Of a DNA stretch of 64,000 nt, positions 1 to 9,508 are shown piece after piece; the first letter of the stretch is position 1; every line of letters begins with the position of its first letter. The notes under the pieces are model-generated. The model searched no databases and had not been told where the DNA came from. It saw only the letters and a program-made list of their open reading frames with translations. The translations under genes were made by a program, and so were the position numbers. The stretch is from an uncultured Lachnospiraceae bacterium (GTDB taxonomy: Bacteria > Bacillota > Clostridia > Lachnospirales > Lachnospiraceae), in assembly GCA_947576945.1 (NCBI GenBank), contig CANPTH010000003.1, forward strand, positions 1 through 64,000. Direction: 5' to 3'.

Positions 1-63
1 TGGCAGATTGGCAGATTGGCAGATTGGCAGATTGGCAGATTGGCAGATTGGCAGATTGGCAGA
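1..63. repeat. 8-bp tandem repeat (TGGCAGAT)n, ~7.9 copies, truncated by the window edge
   Basis: Direct reading: tggcagat repeated head to tail from base 1 to about 63. Confidence 0.97.
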
Positions 64-154
64 ATTAGAAAATATCGGGAAGTATTTTCAAAAGAAACAG
101 ATATTGAATAGTGAACAGGAAAATTATAAAATAAAAGAAAAGAGGAGAAACATC

Positions 155-412
155 ATGAAAGAATTCAAGTATGTAATTACCGACCAGGAAGGAATCCACG
201 CACGTCCGGCAGGGGAGCTGGTGAAGGCGGCCAAGGCTTTCGAGTGCAGTATCAAACTCTCCAGGGACGGTAAGTCCGGCGATTGTAAGAAGATCTTCGG
301 GATCATGGGTCTTGGCGTTAAGAAAGGCAACGAGGTGACGCTTACTTTTGAAGGAGCCGACGAAGAGGCGGCGTATGAGGCGATCAGTAAGTTTATGCAG
401 GATAATCTGTAA
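155..412 (+). CDS. HPr family phosphocarrier protein (His15 kept, position 46 is Lys)
   Basis: MKEFKYVITDQEGIHARPAGELVKAAKAF...KKIFGIMGLGVKKGNEV. Internal ATG at 155 follows an AGAGGAGA RBS; the longer ORF start lies in the tandem repeat. Confidence 0.9.
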   Translation: MKEFKYVITDQEGIHARPAGELVKAAKAFECSIKLSRDGKSGDCKKIFGIMGLGVKKGNEVTLTFEGADEEAAYEAISKFMQDNL

Positions 413-465
413 CGGACTTATGCCGGAGCGGGTTCCGGCGGATATAAGGTACACGGAGGAAAACT

Positions 466-1206
466 ATGTTATCGGAACAAAGATATGAGATGATCTTAAA
501 GATTCTGGAGGAGAAGCGGAGCGTGACAGTGACCGAACTGACCAGGCTTCTGGATATCTCCGAATCTACCGCCAGAAGGGATATCGTCGTGCTGGATAAG
601 GCAGGAAAACTGGTGAAGGTGTTCGGCGGGGCGGTGCTCTCGGACAATATTTATCAGGCGGCGGAGCAGACGGTAACACAGCGGACCGAGGTACACCGGG
701 AAGAGAAAAGAAAAATCGCACAGTATGCGGTATCTTTGATCGAACCCCAGGATTTTATCTATCTGGATGCCGGAACGACTACCGGCTATATGCTGGATTT
801 CATTGAGGACACGCGGGCCACCTTCGTCACCAATGCGGTGGCCCACGCGCAGCGCCTGGCGGCGAAGGGCGTTCATGTGATCCTGATCGGCGGAACGCTT
901 AAGAGCACCACAGAAGCCGTCGTGGGAACCATGGCGGCTCTGGCGCTTAAGGACTATCATTTTACGAAAGGTTTTTTTGGAACCAACGGCATAAGTCTTA
1001 CAGCCGGGCATACGACACCGGATGCGGATGAGGCGCTGGTCAAAAGAACCGCGGCGCAACAGTGCAGAAAACAGTATTTCCTGTGCGATAACAGTAAGTT
1101 TAATGTGGTCAGCGCAGTGACCTTTGCGGCCCTGGCCGCCGGCACGCTTCTGACTGACGCCGCACCGGAAGAATACGCAGAGGCCGCAGATATTATAGTC
1201 TGCTGA
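466..1206 (+). CDS. DeoR/GlpR family transcriptional regulator
   Basis: N-terminal HTH (RYEMILKILEEKRSVTVTELTRLLDISESTARRDI) and DeoR sensor domain (DAGTTTGYMLDFI). Confidence 0.93.
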   Translation: MLSEQRYEMILKILEEKRSVTVTELTRLLDISESTARRDIVVLDKAGKLVKVFGGAVLSDNIYQAAEQTVTQRTEVHREEKRKIAQYAVSLIEPQDFIYLDAGTTTGYMLDFIEDTRATFVTNAVAHAQRLAAKGVHVILIGGTLKSTTEAVVGTMAALALKDYHFTKGFFGTNGISLTAGHTTPDADEALVKRTAAQQCRKQYFLCDNSKFNVVSAVTFAALAAGTLLTDAAPEEYAEAADIIVC

Positions 1207-2208
1207 TCAATCCAGTTCCTTATCATAACTGAGGATGGCGCCGGTGACAGCATCCACATCGCAGGAATACTCTGTCCGGCCCACGTACCACTCGATCTCA
1301 TATTCACCGCGCCCATCGTCGTAGTCGAATTTGATCTGCAGACGCTGGGCGTCTTTCTCGGCTACGCCGGCATGCTGGAGGGCCAGCTGTTTTGCCTGCT
1401 CTTCTGTAATCTGCTCACTGCCGGTATTGGCAGCCTGCGCATGGTGATAATATTCGGCGTCCTGATCGAAGGAGAGGACTTCTCCGGTCAAGGCGTCGAT
1501 ATCGTAATCGTATTCCGTAGTATCCTTGTGAAATTCGATATCATACTGCCAGATTCCGTCATCCGATTCCAAATGTGCGTGCACGAAGTTTACTTCGTCG
1601 TTCTTTAAACCGGCGTGGTTCAGAGCGGCCAGCTTGGCGGCCTCGGCGCCGATATACTGTTGCTGTGCTGTGCCGGAGGCGGCTTGGGGGTCAGAGGTTA
1701 TGTCATTCTGCGTCTGTTTTGCGCTGTCCTGCGAAGCAGCCGTATTGCCGTCCCCTGCCTGCTCTGTTTCAATTTCGGTGGCAGAGGCGGCTGTATCCGA
1801 CGAAGAAAAGGCTGCCAGATCATAGCTGCCGCTCTCGCAGCTCATGGACAGGATTTCGCCGGTCAGGGCATTTACGGAATAGTTGTAAGCAGCTGTTTCG
1901 CAGAGAAACTCCATATCATAACAGGCAGTCCCCTGTATGGTCTCCAGTTGTGTCCGCACGAAATGCACGTTTTCTTCGGTAAGTCCCGCATTTTCGAGAA
2001 CGATGGATCTGGCTTCGTCCAGTGTCAGGCAGTCGGCGTTCTTGTCGGAAGCGCCTGTTTCTGCGGGCGCGGTTTCAGCATCGGCGGCCGGTTCTTTTTC
2101 CGGAAGCGGCGCCTGGGAAGCTGTATCCCCACAGCCTGTCAATAAGAGCAGCGAACAGCTGATGACGATAATATTTTTGGCGGTTTTAAATGTACGGTTC
2201 AGTTTCAT
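1207..2208 (-). CDS. PepSY-domain lipoprotein
   Basis: Lipobox LLLLTGCG; three repeats of the type 'A..IAL.HAGL...V.F......DDG..YDIEF......YDYDIDALTGEVLS'. Start MKLNR with RBS AGGAGG. Confidence 0.85.
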   Translation of the reverse strand: MKLNRTFKTAKNIIVISCSLLLLTGCGDTASQAPLPEKEPAADAETAPAETGASDKNADCLTLDEARSIVLENAGLTEENVHFVRTQLETIQGTACYDMEFLCETAAYNYSVNALTGEILSMSCESGSYDLAAFSSSDTAASATEIETEQAGDGNTAASQDSAKQTQNDITSDPQAASGTAQQQYIGAEAAKLAALNHAGLKNDEVNFVHAHLESDDGIWQYDIEFHKDTTEYDYDIDALTGEVLSFDQDAEYYHHAQAANTGSEQITEEQAKQLALQHAGVAEKDAQRLQIKFDYDDGRGEYEIEWYVGRTEYSCDVDAVTGAILSYDKELD

Positions 2209-2467
2209 AATTTCCTCCTGCATATTATTTTGAATAAGATCTGCATAAAACCTTATCAGATCCTGTTTTGCTTTACTATATTATATAAAGGAAATTTTTT
2301 GAAGTCAACGAACCACGGGCTGCTTTTCGCGGTTATGTTCATTACATTTTAATCCAGAATCAATGGCACTGAAGCTGAGGAAATTATGTAGATATACTTT
2401 ATTTGATTATACTTCCGGCTGACAAGGGAATACACGTGCAGGCCTTTGTTAAAAGTAAAAGCACAGA

Positions 2468-2496
2468 TTGCGTTATTGCGTAAGGGATGATATAAT
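2468..2496 (+). promoter_or_regulatory. Putative sigma-A promoter of the lar operon (TTGCGT-N17-TATAAT)
   Basis: Direct reading; 17-nt spacer, about 300 nt upstream of larE. Confidence 0.6.
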
Positions 2497-2523
2497 GTGT
2501 CTGTTGTGAAGACTGCACATAGG

Positions 2524-2735
2524 AATGGCAGGAAGCCATTTATGGAACAGAAGTTCCCTGCAGCCGGACAATTGCCTGAGGGTATCTTTAAGGTATCATA
2601 GGTATTGTAATGTAAGAAATTAAGAATGCGTGCTCCGAAAAGGAGAATGTTATATTGAAGTATGTATGTACAGGAAGGCATACGGTTTTTCTGAGAGAGA
2701 CCGTGTGCCTTTTTATGGTGCGCCTTGCGGCGCAC
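2524..2735 (+). promoter_or_regulatory. Structured 5' leader of the lar operon: small hairpins plus a terminator-like hairpin (2676-2714) and a hairpin at 2718-2735
   Basis: aatggc/gccatt (2524-2540), ggaac/gttcc (2544-2557), aggcatacggt/accgtgtgcct followed by TTTT (2676-2714), gtgcgcc-ttgc-ggcgcac (2718-2735). Confidence 0.5.
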
Positions 2736-2802
2736 AGATGAAATTTGATTTGGGAGAGGGCTTCCGGAGACTGTCAAAAGGAAAAGGGAGGACGGTTACA
2801 AT

Positions 2803-3549
2803 ATGAATTTATCCGAATTCTTTACAGAAAATCCGCAGGCGGCGATCGCCTTTTCCGGGGGTGTGGATTCGGCTTATCTGCTCTATGCGGCCATACAGTG
2901 CGGCGCAAAAGTATGGGCTTATTATGTGAGATCGGCTTTTCAGCCGCAGTTTGAGCTGGATGACGGCATACGGCTTGCGAGAGAGCTGGGAGCGGAGCTG
3001 CGGATTCTGGAGGCAGATGTGCTTGCTTCGAAGACCATCGCGGCGAATCCGCCGGACCGCTGCTATCATTGCAAAAGGATACTCTTCGAGACGATCGCCA
3101 GAGAGGCCCTCAGGGACGGATTTACGCTTTTGCTGGACGGCACGAACGCATCCGATGATGAGGGAGATCGTCCCGGCATGCGGGCGCTTAGAGAGCTGGC
3201 GGTACGGTCTCCGCTCAGGATATGCGGGCTGACCAAGGAGGAAATCCGGCGTCTTTCCAGAGAAGCGGGACTTTTTACCTGGGATAAACCGGCTTATGCC
3301 TGCCTTGCGACCAGGATTCCCAGCGGCGAAATGATTACGCAAGAGAAACTTGCGGCCACGGAAGCTGCGGAGAGTTACCTGTCTGGCCTTGGGTTTACTG
3401 ATTTTCGGGTGCGCAGGATGGGAGATATGGCAAGACTGCAGATCCAGGCCGGCCAGATAGGAAAAGTTATGGAAAAAAGGGAAAGCATTGTGCGGGAATT
3501 AAAGCAATACTATACGGCGGTGCTGCTTGATCTGGAGACAAGGCACTAA
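2803..3549 (+). CDS. larE: LarE, ATP-dependent sacrificial sulfur transferase (nickel-pincer cofactor)
   Basis: PP-loop FSGGVDSAYLLYAA, RCYHCK motif, PAYACLATRIPSGEMIT; adjacent to larB and larC. Confidence 0.92.
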   Translation: MNLSEFFTENPQAAIAFSGGVDSAYLLYAAIQCGAKVWAYYVRSAFQPQFELDDGIRLARELGAELRILEADVLASKTIAANPPDRCYHCKRILFETIAREALRDGFTLLLDGTNASDDEGDRPGMRALRELAVRSPLRICGLTKEEIRRLSREAGLFTWDKPAYACLATRIPSGEMITQEKLAATEAAESYLSGLGFTDFRVRRMGDMARLQIQAGQIGKVMEKRESIVRELKQYYTAVLLDLETRH

Positions 3550-3608
3550 AGGACCGGCAGCAGCCCGCTTTATGCAGATAGATTTCATTTGGTGACGGAG
3601 GTAGCAGG

Positions 3609-4397
3609 ATGAACAGTGAGATCAGGAAAACACTTGAGGCAGTGCAAAGAGGTGAGCTTTCGGTTGACGAGGCATTGCTTACCATTAAAAAGGAGCCTTT
3701 CGCAGATATCGGCTACGCGAAGGTGGATCTGCATCGCGGCATCCGCCAGGGAGCGCCGGAAGTTATTTACGGAGCCGGGAAAACGGCGGAGCAGATGCTG
3801 GGTATTATTGAGGCCATGAAGAAGAGCGGACAGGAGACGATTCTGATTACGCGGCTTGCCCCGGAAGCGGCGGAATGTATCGGGAAGACCTGCCAGCTGG
3901 ATTACCGGCAGGAGGCAGGGATCGGTATTATCGGCGTGATGCCGCCGCCGGACGGTATTGGCCGGATCGTTGTTGCAACGGGGGGAACTTCTGATATTCC
4001 GGTGGCTGAAGAAGCGGCGCTTACGGCCGAGGCGCATGGGAATGAGGTGGTGCGTCTTTATGACGTGGGGGTTGCGGGCCTGCACAGGATGCTGGCGCAT
4101 ATGGATGAGATCATGAGCGCGTCTGTGATCATTGCCATTGCGGGCATGGAGGGCGCACTGGCCAGCGTAATTGGCGGACTGGCGGACTGTCCGGTGATTG
4201 CAGTGCCTACCAGCGTAGGATACGGCGCATCTTTTCATGGGGTAAGCGCACTTCTGTCTATGCTGAATTCCTGTGCCAGCGGAGTATCGGTGGTGAACAT
4301 TGATAACGGTTTTGGCGCCGGTTATCTGGCAGGAATGATCAATCATATGGTAAAAAGCCGTTCTGCAGGGACAGAGCGGACAGACGGAAACGTATAA
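3609..4397 (+). CDS. larB: LarB, nickel-pincer cofactor biosynthesis (AIR-carboxylase-like)
   Basis: PurE-like C-terminus (VVATGGTSDIPVAEEAALTAE...AGMEGALASVIGGLADCPVIAVPTSVGYG). Confidence 0.92.
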   Translation: MNSEIRKTLEAVQRGELSVDEALLTIKKEPFADIGYAKVDLHRGIRQGAPEVIYGAGKTAEQMLGIIEAMKKSGQETILITRLAPEAAECIGKTCQLDYRQEAGIGIIGVMPPPDGIGRIVVATGGTSDIPVAEEAALTAEAHGNEVVRLYDVGVAGLHRMLAHMDEIMSASVIIAIAGMEGALASVIGGLADCPVIAVPTSVGYGASFHGVSALLSMLNSCASGVSVVNIDNGFGAGYLAGMINHMVKSRSAGTERTDGNV

Positions 4398-4441
4398 GGC
4401 TGGATAAATTCGGGAGGTTTAGGAATGGAGGAAACGAAGAA

Positions 4442-5701
4442 ATGAAGACTTTATATTTAGACTGCGGTATGGGAGCGGCAGGTGATATGCTGACGGCAGC
4501 GCTGCTGGAACTGCTTCCGGACCCGGATGGATTTATTGAGGAACTGAATGCCATTGGGATTCCGGAAGTGACGATTGAGAAAGAGCGGGTGAGCAAATGC
4601 GGCATTGGCGGTACGCATATTGCGGTAAAGATCCATGGCGTGGAAGAAGGCGAGGCCGCGCAGGGAGAACATCATGATGAATCTGTGCCGGCTCACCACC
4701 ACGATATGGCAGCAGGACATGGGCACACGCATCACCATGACATGGCAGCAGAACATGAGCACACGCATCACCACCATAGTGGAATGAAGGATATTGAGCA
4801 TATTGTACGTCATCTTTCCGTACCGGAAAGGGTCAGGAAGGATATTATTGCAGTCTATACTCTGATCGCGGAAGCGGAGAGTCATGCGCACGGCGTGCCG
4901 GTGCCGGAGATTCATTTTCATGAAGTGGGTACCATGGATGCGGTGACCGATGTGACGGCGGTATGTCTGTTGATGGACCGTATTGCACCCGACCAGGTGG
5001 TTGCGTCGCCGGTTCATGTGGGAAGCGGCCAGGTGAAGTGTGCTCATGGCATTCTGCCTGTGCCTGCTCCGGCCACGGCGTATATCCTGCGGGATGTGCC
5101 GATCTACGGAGGCGGGATCAGGGGAGAGCTGTGTACGCCCACAGGCGCTGCGCTGCTGAAATACTTTGTGACAGAGTTTGGCGATATGCCTGTCATGAAG
5201 ACGACAGCCATTGGATATGGTATGGGTAAAAAGGATTTTCCGGCGGCCAACTGTGTCCGTGCGATGCTTGGTGAGACGGAGGGCGGCGGAGACATCATCC
5301 TGGAACTCAATTGTAATGTGGACGATATGACCGGAGAATCCATAGGTTTTGCCATGGAGGCGCTGTTTGCCGATGGCGCTCTGGAGGTATACACGGTGCC
5401 TGTCGGTATGAAAAAATCCCGCCCGGGGACGCTTTTTTGTGTGATGTGCCGTCCGGAAGACAAGGAGAAGATGGTTAAGCTGCTCTTCCGTCACACGACA
5501 ACTATCGGTATTCGGGAAAGAAGATACAGGCGTTATACGCTTGACAGGTCGGTAGAGACGGTACGGACGCCATACGGTGATATCAGAAGCAAAATTTCAA
5601 CCGGATACGGCGTTACAAGGCAGAAGTATGAGTACGAAGATCTGGCAAAGGCGGCCAGAGAGAACGATCTTTCCGTCAGCCAGATTCTCGATAGATTATA
5701 G
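4442..5701 (+). CDS. larC: LarC, nickel insertion protein, single ORF with a His-rich insert
   Basis: MKTLYLDCGMGAAGDMLTAALLEL...HFHEVGTMDAVTD...; His-rich HHHDMAAGHGHTHHHDMAAEHEHTHHHH. Confidence 0.93.
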   Translation: MKTLYLDCGMGAAGDMLTAALLELLPDPDGFIEELNAIGIPEVTIEKERVSKCGIGGTHIAVKIHGVEEGEAAQGEHHDESVPAHHHDMAAGHGHTHHHDMAAEHEHTHHHHSGMKDIEHIVRHLSVPERVRKDIIAVYTLIAEAESHAHGVPVPEIHFHEVGTMDAVTDVTAVCLLMDRIAPDQVVASPVHVGSGQVKCAHGILPVPAPATAYILRDVPIYGGGIRGELCTPTGAALLKYFVTEFGDMPVMKTTAIGYGMGKKDFPAANCVRAMLGETEGGGDIILELNCNVDDMTGESIGFAMEALFADGALEVYTVPVGMKKSRPGTLFCVMCRPEDKEKMVKLLFRHTTTIGIRERRYRRYTLDRSVETVRTPYGDIRSKISTGYGVTRQKYEYEDLAKAARENDLSVSQILDRL

Positions 5702-5748
5702 AACAGGACATTTGTACCGGAAATCGAAATGTCAGAAGGATTGCGTAC

Positions 5749-7377
5749 ATGAGAAAATACAGTTTGTTTTTTATTGTTATGGTGTCTGGATTTATGCTGT
5801 CCGCCTGCGGGGGCAATGCTGCGCAGAAGAGAGGAGAAGCGACGGCGGATCTGCAGGAAAGCATAGATGGCACAAGTGATATGGAGGGAAGGGAAGGAAC
5901 AGGATCAAAGCCGGGGACGCTGGTCTACGGCAGTGGTGATTATACCAGAATTAACCCGGCGATGGACGAGCACGGGGAGATCAACATTCTGATTTTCAAT
6001 GGTCTCACTGCTCATAACGGGGACAATGAAGTTGTTCCGGCGCTTGCAAAAAGCTGGGAGTTTGAGGAAGCCTCCTGTACCTATACGTTTTATCTGGAGG
6101 AAAATGTCAAATGGCATGACGGAGAGGATTTTACGGCGGATGATGTAAAGTTTACGATAGAGACCATTATGGATCCGGAGAACGGTTCGGAGAATGCGCC
6201 GAATTATGAAGACGTGAGAGAGATTCGTGTGATTGACGATCATACTGTAGCCTTTTGTCTGGATGCGCCTAATGTGGCATTCCTGGACTATATGACCATG
6301 GCGGTGCTGCCGGAGCATCTGCTGGCAGGAGAGGACATGCAGGAATCGGACTTTTTCCGCAGCCCGGTGGGTACAGGACCCTATAAGCTGCAGAGCTGGG
6401 ATCAGGGACAGGCGATCACGTTGGTCAGGAACGAGAGTTACTTTAAGGGCGCAGCGAATATAGAGCGGATCGTCTTTAAGATTGTGCCGGATGACACTGC
6501 CAGGGCGCTGCAGATGAAAGCGGGAGAGCTTGATCTGGCGCTGCTGACGCCGCGGGATGCACGGGTGTTCGCGGATACGGAAGGGTATACCTGCTACGAG
6601 ATGAAGACGTCTGACTATCGGGGAATCCTGTTTAATTTCAGACATCAGTACTGGACAGAGAACAGAGACCTGATTCCGGCAGTCTGCTGCGCCATTGACA
6701 GACAGTCGATTATCGACGCGGTGCTGCTGGGGCAGGGAGTGGCTGCTTATGGACCATTGCAGCGCAATATCTATGATAACGAGGCAGTGGAACATTACGA
6801 TTATGATCCTGCACGGGCGCGGGAAATACTGGAATCTGCCGGCTGTACCGTGGGAGATGACGGGTATTATGAAAGAAACGGCGAAAGGATTGGGTTTGTG
6901 ATCAGTGTGGGCGCAGGAGATCAGGTGCGTATCGACATAGCGCAGGCGGCAGCGCAGCAGCTGCGGGCCGTAGGGATCGACTGTTCCGTAGACATTCCGA
7001 TGCAGGTGGACTGGACAGGACAGATGGCTTATTTGATCGGTTGGGGCAGTCCGTTTGATGCAGACGACCATACGTATAAAGTTTTTGGGACAGATAAGGG
7101 TGCAAACTACAGCGGCTACTCCAATGAGGACGTTGACCGTTATCTGCTGGAGGCCCGTCAGTCCGGGGATCAGACGGTACGGGCACAGGCATATGACCGC
7201 TTTCAGGAAGCGCTGGCGGATGATCCGGCATTTGCCTTTATCTGCTATGTAGACGCCAATTATGTAGCGGATGCCGGCATCAGGGGTATTTCCCGGGATA
7301 CGGTGATGGGACATCATGGAGTGGGTATTTTCTGGAATATTGCGGAGTGGACCATAGAGGAACAGCAAGGCTTATGA
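5749..7377 (+). CDS. ABC transporter substrate-binding lipoprotein (family 5, NikA/OppA-like)
   Basis: Signal peptide and lipobox (MLSACGG); family-5 SBP sequence; downstream of lar genes. Confidence 0.88.
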   Translation: MRKYSLFFIVMVSGFMLSACGGNAAQKRGEATADLQESIDGTSDMEGREGTGSKPGTLVYGSGDYTRINPAMDEHGEINILIFNGLTAHNGDNEVVPALAKSWEFEEASCTYTFYLEENVKWHDGEDFTADDVKFTIETIMDPENGSENAPNYEDVREIRVIDDHTVAFCLDAPNVAFLDYMTMAVLPEHLLAGEDMQESDFFRSPVGTGPYKLQSWDQGQAITLVRNESYFKGAANIERIVFKIVPDDTARALQMKAGELDLALLTPRDARVFADTEGYTCYEMKTSDYRGILFNFRHQYWTENRDLIPAVCCAIDRQSIIDAVLLGQGVAAYGPLQRNIYDNEAVEHYDYDPARAREILESAGCTVGDDGYYERNGERIGFVISVGAGDQVRIDIAQAAAQQLRAVGIDCSVDIPMQVDWTGQMAYLIGWGSPFDADDHTYKVFGTDKGANYSGYSNEDVDRYLLEARQSGDQTVRAQAYDRFQEALADDPAFAFICYVDANYVADAGIRGISRDTVMGHHGVGIFWNIAEWTIEEQQGL

Positions 7378-7465
7378 CAGATAAAGGATGTACGGTTCTG
7401 TGCGCGTAACGACGGAGCGGGCCGGAAGAAGAATGAAGGTATTTACGGAAAGGCATGGTCATAAT

Positions 7466-9424
7466 ATGTCTGAGATATTGGAAGTAAAAAATCTGTCTGT
7501 CAGTTTCGATACACCGCAGGGCGGGATACAGGCTGTTCGGAACGTCAGTTTTACCTTGCATTCCGGAGAGACGCTGGCAGTGGTGGGAGAATCCGGGTGC
7601 GGCAAAAGCGCTCTGTGCAAGGCGGTTATGAAACTGCTGCCGGCTTCTGCCAGGCTTGAATCCGGCAGCATACGCGTGTGCGGCATGGATATTACCGGCT
7701 GTGGGGAACGGGAGATGCATAAGCTTCGGGGAAAACTGTTTTCCATGGTATTTCAGGATCCGATGACTTCTTTGAATCCTGCCATGTCCGTCGGGGCGCA
7801 GATTGCGGAGGCCGTCAAAGTGCACGAGCCGAAGATCACAAGACGGGCGCTTCATGACAGAGTGGCAGAGCTGATGCGGCTGGTGGAGATAGACCGGGCG
7901 GAGGAGAGGATGAATCTTTATCCGCACCACTTTTCCGGCGGCATGCGGCAGCGTTGTGTGATGGCTGCTGCGCTTGCCGGACGTCCGGCGGTCCTGTTTG
8001 CGGATGAACCTACTACGGCGTTGGACGTGACGATCCAGGCGCAGATTCTGAGGCTGTTCAGGAACATTCAGCGGGATCTTGGCATGGCGACGGTTTTTGT
8101 GACGCACGATTTGAGTGTGGCGGCAGAGGCGGCGGATCGTGTGGCGGTCATGTATGCCGGAAAGATTGTGGAGATCGGAACCGTGGAAGAAATTTTTCAT
8201 GATCCCAGGCATCCTTATACATGGGGGCTTTTGCAGGCGCTGCCGGACTTCGCCAGAGGACGGGACGCTTTGTATGCGATTCCGGGAATGCCCCCGACGC
8301 TGCTGAATTTGCCGAAAGGAGATGCGTTTGCCTGCCGCAATCCCTACGCGCTGGCGATCGATTATGAAGAGGAACCGCCCCTGTTTTGCATCAGTGATAC
8401 ACACTATGCAGCCACCTGGCTGTTGGACGAGAGAGCGCCCAGGATCACACCGCCGATTGTGCTGAATTCTGATAGCAGTGCGGCGGAAGCCGTGAAGAGG
8501 GGCAAAGAAGCAGGGGCATGTATGGCAGGAGCGGCGGACGAGGCGGTTTTACTGGATGTGCAGCATCTGACGCATGTGTTTTCCATAAACAGGAGAACTG
8601 TATGCAAGGCGGTTGATGACGTCTCCTTTCAGATAAAAAAGGGAGAGATTTTTGGACTGATCGGCGAGTCCGGTTCGGGGAAATCCACGGTGGCACGCTG
8701 TATTATGAACCTGTACCGGCCAAACGGCGGTATAGCGCCGGCTGAGGAAAGACAGCTCCACGGGGAAACTATGCCGGAAAAAAGTAAACCACGCAATGCG
8801 GCCAGAATTCTCTACAAGGGGATTGATACCTGTGATCCGGTTCAGTTCCGGAAGCATAAGAAAATGCTGCGCAGCACACGGCAGATCATCTTCCAGGATT
8901 CCGGTTCCAGCTTAAATCAACGGATGAAAGTGTGGGACATTATCACAGAGCCGCTGCGGATACAGCATGTCGTGCCGCCAAGGGGATCTCTGCGGGCGGA
9001 GGCGCAGTTCCAGATGCACTATGTCGGACTGGACGAGGCGTATCTGAATCGTTACCCGTCAGAGCTATCCGGGGGCCAGAGGCAGCGTGTGGCAATTGCA
9101 CGGGCGCTATCCATGGAGCCGGAACTGCTGGTGGCGGATGAACCGGTGGCGTCTCTGGATGTATCCATTCAGGCACAGATCGTGAATCTGTTCCGGCATC
9201 TTCAGCAGGAGCATGGATTTTCTTTTCTCTTTATCGCGCATGATCTTGCCATGGTAAAGTTCCTGTGTGACCGCGTGGGCGTCATGTATCAGGGAAAACT
9301 GGTGGAAGTGGGGGAGGCGGAGAAGCTGTTTACGGATCCGCAGCATCCCTATACGAAAGCGCTTTTGTCTGCAATGCCGAAGGCCGGTAATCGTTTGGCC
9401 GGGCCTGTGCGGATTCAGCGCTGA
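7466..9424 (+). CDS. Fused double ATP-binding subunit of a Nik/Dpp-type ABC transporter
   Basis: Two Walker A motifs ([24 protein letters not shown]) and two ABC signatures ([18 protein letters not shown]). Start could be upstream at 7433 or 7388. Confidence 0.9.
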   Translation: MSEILEVKNLSVSFDTPQGGIQAVRNVSFTLHSGETLAVVGESGCGKSALCKAVMKLLPASARLESGSIRVCGMDITGCGEREMHKLRGKLFSMVFQDPMTSLNPAMSVGAQIAEAVKVHEPKITRRALHDRVAELMRLVEIDRAEERMNLYPHHFSGGMRQRCVMAAALAGRPAVLFADEPTTALDVTIQAQILRLFRNIQRDLGMATVFVTHDLSVAAEAADRVAVMYAGKIVEIGTVEEIFHDPRHPYTWGLLQALPDFARGRDALYAIPGMPPTLLNLPKGDAFACRNPYALAIDYEEEPPLFCISDTHYAATWLLDERAPRITPPIVLNSDSSAAEAVKRGKEAGACMAGAADEAVLLDVQHLTHVFSINRRTVCKAVDDVSFQIKKGEIFGLIGESGSGKSTVARCIMNLYRPNGGIAPAEERQLHGETMPEKSKPRNAARILYKGIDTCDPVQFRKHKKMLRSTRQIIFQDSGSSLNQRMKVWDIITEPLRIQHVVPPRGSLRAEAQFQMHYVGLDEAYLNRYPSELSGGQRQRVAIARALSMEPELLVADEPVASLDVSIQAQIVNLFRHLQQEHGFSFLFIAHDLAMVKFLCDRVGVMYQGKLVEVGEAEKLFTDPQHPYTKALLSAMPKAGNRLAGPVRIQR

Positions 9425-9508
9425 CGGTATCGAGTTACTCCGGCTGCGGCTTTCGTCCGAAAGCAGAGGATTCAGGACAGCAGGATATATGCTGTTGCGA
9501 AACAACAG

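Noticed and set aside
4457-5494. 345-aa minus-strand ORF
   Set aside because: Antisense to larC; His/Arg/Met-rich translation comes from the complementary strand of the His-rich insert.
5905-7368. 487-aa minus-strand ORF
   Set aside because: Fully antisense to the substrate-binding protein gene; no family signature or RBS.
7280-8404. 374-aa minus-strand ORF
   Set aside because: Antisense to the ABC ATPase gene; composition of a shadow ORF.
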